A stretch of DNA of 7,238 nucleotides from Candidatus Peregrinibacteria bacterium. GTDB lineage: Bacteria; Patescibacteriota; Gracilibacteria; UBA1369. Within the stretch, counting starts at the first letter, position 1; each line of letters begins with the position of its first letter. A program made the translations under genes and the position numbers. Location of the stretch: positions 1 through 7,238 of the forward strand of contig WJJQ01000093.1 in the NCBI GenBank assembly GCA_014729615.1, written 5' to 3'. Positions 4,787-7,238 of this stretch are shown one piece after another. The notes beneath the pieces were generated by a model. It was not told the DNA's origin. It made no database searches and was given only the letters and a program-made list of their open reading frames with translations.

Positions 4787-7195
4787 TGGTTTAACCACAA
4801 AACTGATCAGTTTGCCGGGGACGTAAATGCGTTTGACGATTTCGGCTCCTTCCAAAAAGCGTTCAACATTTTCCACTCGTAAGGCGGCGCTGACAACCGC
4901 TTGCTCGTCCGCATCAACAGGCACATCAACATTGCCGCGCACTTTTCCGTTGATTTGAACGACAATGCGCACAGTGTCGGCAACCAGCAGGCTCTCGTCG
5001 TAAGTAGGCCAGCCGCTGTTAAAAATGCTGTCTTCAAAGCCAAGAACAGACCAAATTTCTTCGGCCAGGTGAGGGGCCAGGGGAGCAATCAATTTCACAA
5101 CAGCTTCTTTGTCTATGTCGGCAATGCCAACTTTCAAACCGGTATTCACGAATTCCATCAAAGCCGAAATGGCGGTGTTGAAGTTCAAGCGCTCAATGTC
5201 TTCGCCAACTTTCTTAATGGTCGCGTGAACATTGCGCGACGCAAGACTTTCGTCGCTGACTGAAGATTCAGAGCAAAGCAGATTGTAAAACCGATCAACA
5301 AAACGCGCAACGCCCGTAATACCTTTGTCGTTCCAGTCTCCGCCATCTTCAAATGGTCCCATAAACATTAAATACATGCGGAAAACATCACTACCGTATT
5401 CACTTATGAATTCATCGGGCGAAACAACGTTTCCTTTACTTTTACTCATTTTTGCACCGTCCTTGGTGATCAAACCTTGGTGTACAAGCCGTCTGAAAGG
5501 TTCGTCGTGAACGGCAAAACCGCAGTCTTTCAAAGCCATGTTAATGAACCGGGCGTAAATCAGGTGCATGCAGGCATGTTCGGGGCCGCCGATATACATG
5601 TCTACTGGCATCCACTTCTTTTCGCGATCCAGATTAATAAACCTTTCCTCGCCCTCGGCACTACCGGCCATCAAATAACGCAAATAATAAAAAGATGAGC
5701 AGACAAACGTATCCATCGTGTCTATTTCGGGCTTCCATCCTTTGCCGAAAATGGCTTCGGTACGCTCTATAAGCTCTTTGGATTGTCCTAAAGGCGAAGT
5801 GCCTGTCGGCTTAAATTCAACGTCTTCGGGCAGTAGCCAGGGTAAATGCTCGTCGGGCACGGGGTGAGGATTGCCGGAAGGATCATAAACAATGGGTATG
5901 GGCGCGCCCCAGTAGCGTTGTCGGCTTAAAAGCCAGTCACGTAATCGATATTGAACAACTCCGGTTCCCAAATTTTCTTCTTCCAGCCACTTGATCATAG
6001 CTTTTTTGGCCTCGGGTGTCTTAAGTCCATCCAAAAAACCACTGTTGATTGCCTCTCCTTCAGCTGTAAAAGCGCCTTCTGCAATGTCGCCACCTTTGAC
6101 AACCTGTTTAATGGGGATCTCATACTTGCGCGCAAATTCATAATCACGTTCATCATGCCCGGGAACGGCCATAATGGCACCGGTTCCGTATGACATTAAA
6201 ACATAATCCGCAATCCAAACGGGAATTTTATCGCCATTTACCGGATTAATGGCGTATCCGCCGGTAAATATGCCTGTTTTGTCTTTTTCAAGGTCGGTTC
6301 TTTGCAATTCGCTTTTAGTGCCAACGGCTTTGATATATTTTTCCACGGCCGGCCGCTGTTTATCTGAAGTGATTTTAGCCACTAGCGGATGTTCCGGCGC
6401 CAATACCATATAAGTTGCTCCGAAAAGAGTGTCGGGACGGGTTGTAAAAACAGTAATTTCCCCTTCATCGTCGGGCACGTCTTCCGCCTGAAAAACTATG
6501 TGAGCTCCCTCGCTTCTGCCTATCCAGTTTTGCTGCATTATTTTAGTTTTTGACGGCCAGTCCAGACTTTCCAGACCATCCAATAAACGCTGCGCGTAAG
6601 CTGTAATCTTAAAAAACCATTGTTTCAAAAGCTTCTGTTCAACGACCGCTCCGCTCCGCTCCGCGGTCCCGTCCGGCAATACCTGTTCATTGGCAAGCAC
6701 CGTTTGATCAACAGGATCCCAGTTAACAGACGCCTCGCGTTGATAGGCCAATCCTTTTTTAAACAATTGCAAAAATACCCATTGCGTCCATTTGTAATAC
6801 TCGGGACTACTTGTATTAACCGTTTTACTCCAGTCATACATTGTTCCGATCCTCTTTAACTGCTTCACCATTGTTTCTACGTTCACTTTTATCGATTTCG
6901 AAGGATGAACACCTGTTTTAATCGCATAATTCTCGGCGGGAAGACCAAAAGCGTCGAAACCCATCGGCTCAAACACATTGTATCCCTTTAAGCGCATATA
7001 TCTTCCGAAAGAATCGGCCGGCGCAAAATTATACCAGTGTCCAATATGCAGTTTGTCGCCGCTGGGGTATGGGAACATTACCAAATTATAAAATTTCGGC
7101 CTGGATTCGTCATTAAGCTCGCAAGTGTAAAGGCCGGATTCCTCCCACTTTTTCTGCCACTTTCTTTCTGATTCAATAGGATTATATTTTGCCAT
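4781..7195 (-). CDS. leuS: Leucyl-tRNA synthetase (LeuRS), 804 aa, complete
   Basis: This class I synthetase charges tRNA-Leu with leucine in the cytoplasm using ATP. The domain order is complete: Rossmann catalytic core with 'FPYPSGDKLHIGH' (HIGH at 50-53); a zinc-1 region (about 158-192) whose metal-binding cysteines are absent ('NWDPVDQTVLANEQ'); the CP1 editing domain with 'TTRPDTLFG' (251-259; Thr256 matches the specificity threonine of E. coli LeuRS) and 'GHDERDYEFA' (346-355; Asp351 matches the conserved editing aspartate); 'RDWLLSRQRYWGAPIP' (419-434); 'DTMDTFVCSSFYYLRY' (492-507); KMSKS at 582-586; the anticodon-binding helical bundle (about 620-735); and the C-terminal tRNA-contacting domain with 'VVQINGKVRGNVDVP' (745-759). 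Length is within the short end of bacterial LeuRS. Editing appears intact. The ATG gives the standard 'MAKYNPIESERKWQ' start. Only 43 bases precede it in the window, AT-rich, with no promoter or T-box that I can support. A GC-rich pentamer repeat interrupts the zinc-1 region. Its end overlaps the phosphatase fragment by six bases. Confidence 0.98.
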   Translation of the reverse strand: MAKYNPIESERKWQKKWEESGLYTCELNDESRPKFYNLVMFPYPSGDKLHIGHWYNFAPADSFGRYMRLKGYNVFEPMGFDAFGLPAENYAIKTGVHPSKSIKVNVETMVKQLKRIGTMYDWSKTVNTSSPEYYKWTQWVFLQLFKKGLAYQREASVNWDPVDQTVLANEQVLPDGTAERSGAVVEQKLLKQWFFKITAYAQRLLDGLESLDWPSKTKIMQQNWIGRSEGAHIVFQAEDVPDDEGEITVFTTRPDTLFGATYMVLAPEHPLVAKITSDKQRPAVEKYIKAVGTKSELQRTDLEKDKTGIFTGGYAINPVNGDKIPVWIADYVLMSYGTGAIMAVPGHDERDYEFARKYEIPIKQVVKGGDIAEGAFTAEGEAINSGFLDGLKTPEAKKAMIKWLEEENLGTGVVQYRLRDWLLSRQRYWGAPIPIVYDPSGNPHPVPDEHLPWLLPEDVEFKPTGTSPLGQSKELIERTEAIFGKGWKPEIDTMDTFVCSSFYYLRYLMAGSAEGEERFINLDREKKWMPVDMYIGGPEHACMHLIYARFINMALKDCGFAVHDEPFRRLVHQGLITKDGAKMSKSKGNVVSPDEFISEYGSDVFRMYLMFMGPFEDGGDWNDKGITGVARFVDRFYNLLCSESSVSDESLASRNVHATIKKVGEDIERLNFNTAISALMEFVNTGLKVGIADIDKEAVVKLIAPLAPHLAEEIWSVLGFEDSIFNSGWPTYDESLLVADTVRIVVQINGKVRGNVDVPVDADEQAVVSAALRVENVERFLEGAEIVKRIYVPGKLISFVVKPS
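6644..6668 (-). repeat. CCGCT pentanucleotide repeat flanked by GACCGC/GCGGTC arms, inside leuS
   Basis: The plus strand carries 3.8 copies of CCGCT (6646-6664). The tract is bounded by a 6-base inverted repeat, GACCGC (6644-6649) and GCGGTC (6663-6668), able to form a hairpin with a 13-base loop. It encodes about residues 177-184 of LeuRS ('TAERSGAV') in the loop that replaces the zinc-binding part. It is sharply more GC-rich than its surroundings. The repeat unit is not a multiple of three, so copy-number change would usually break the frame. Confidence 0.7.
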
Positions 7196-7238
7196 TTCAA
7201 CTATTAATTAACGCAATTAAATAAATGAAGGATCCCCA

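Noticed and set aside
4784..4799. TGGTT-T-AACCA inverted repeat at the leuS/phosphatase junction, considered as a terminator
   Set aside because: The loop would be one base and no T-run follows on either strand, so it cannot form a usable terminator hairpin.
7196..7238. T-box leader or promoter upstream of leuS
   Set aside because: Only 43 bases are available; they are AT-rich with no T-box sequence or well-spaced promoter pair.

Overview
The window looks like a piece of a Candidate Phyla Radiation (Patescibacteria) chromosome. This is inferred from three things: the style of the minor pilins (a PilV-like protein with an 'EAVRNIRDTNW' segment, a PilW-like protein with 'RFMMERISREIR' and 'SRVYNEVKSY'), a compact 804-residue leucyl-tRNA synthetase with a cysteine-free zinc-1 region, and tight gene packing with weak Shine-Dalgarno signals. 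The phylum call comes from family resemblance only; no marker RNA lies in the window.

Layout, read in the main (minus) direction from right to left. leuS (7195-4781) is complete and ends tail to tail with a short plus-strand gene (4472-4786) that encodes only the N-terminal half of a histidine phosphatase; the two coding regions overlap by six bases. A 188-base spacer follows (4284-4471), carrying a candidate minus-strand promoter. Next come four tightly packed minus-strand genes (4283-572), all with type IV prepilin-like N-termini, in the order GspH/FimU-like, PilV/GspI-like, PilW/GspJ-like, PilX/GspK-like. After a 73-base gap with a good candidate promoter, a fifth minus-strand gene (498-1) encodes the start of an exported, possibly lipid-anchored protein. 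It runs off the left edge.

The four pilin-like genes keep the order of the minor-pilin cluster fimU-pilV-pilW-pilX and of the type II secretion pseudopilins gspH-I-J-K. As in the GspK group, the last one lacks the glutamate at mature position 5. The simplest reading is a tip or priming complex that starts assembly of a type IV pilus or pseudopilus. The PilW-like and PilX-like members have acidic loops resembling calcium sites, and all four have even numbers of cysteines, which fits disulfide-stabilised exported proteins. No pilus motor, prepilin peptidase, platform protein, major pilin or PilY1 is recognisable in the window.

The most unusual points are the truncated histidine phosphatase abutting leuS, the differing residues at the prepilin cleavage site (Gly, Ala, Ser, Gly), the unidentified exported protein just downstream of the pilin cluster, and a GC-rich pentanucleotide repeat inside leuS. 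I saw no tRNA, rRNA, CRISPR array, insertion sequence or origin.
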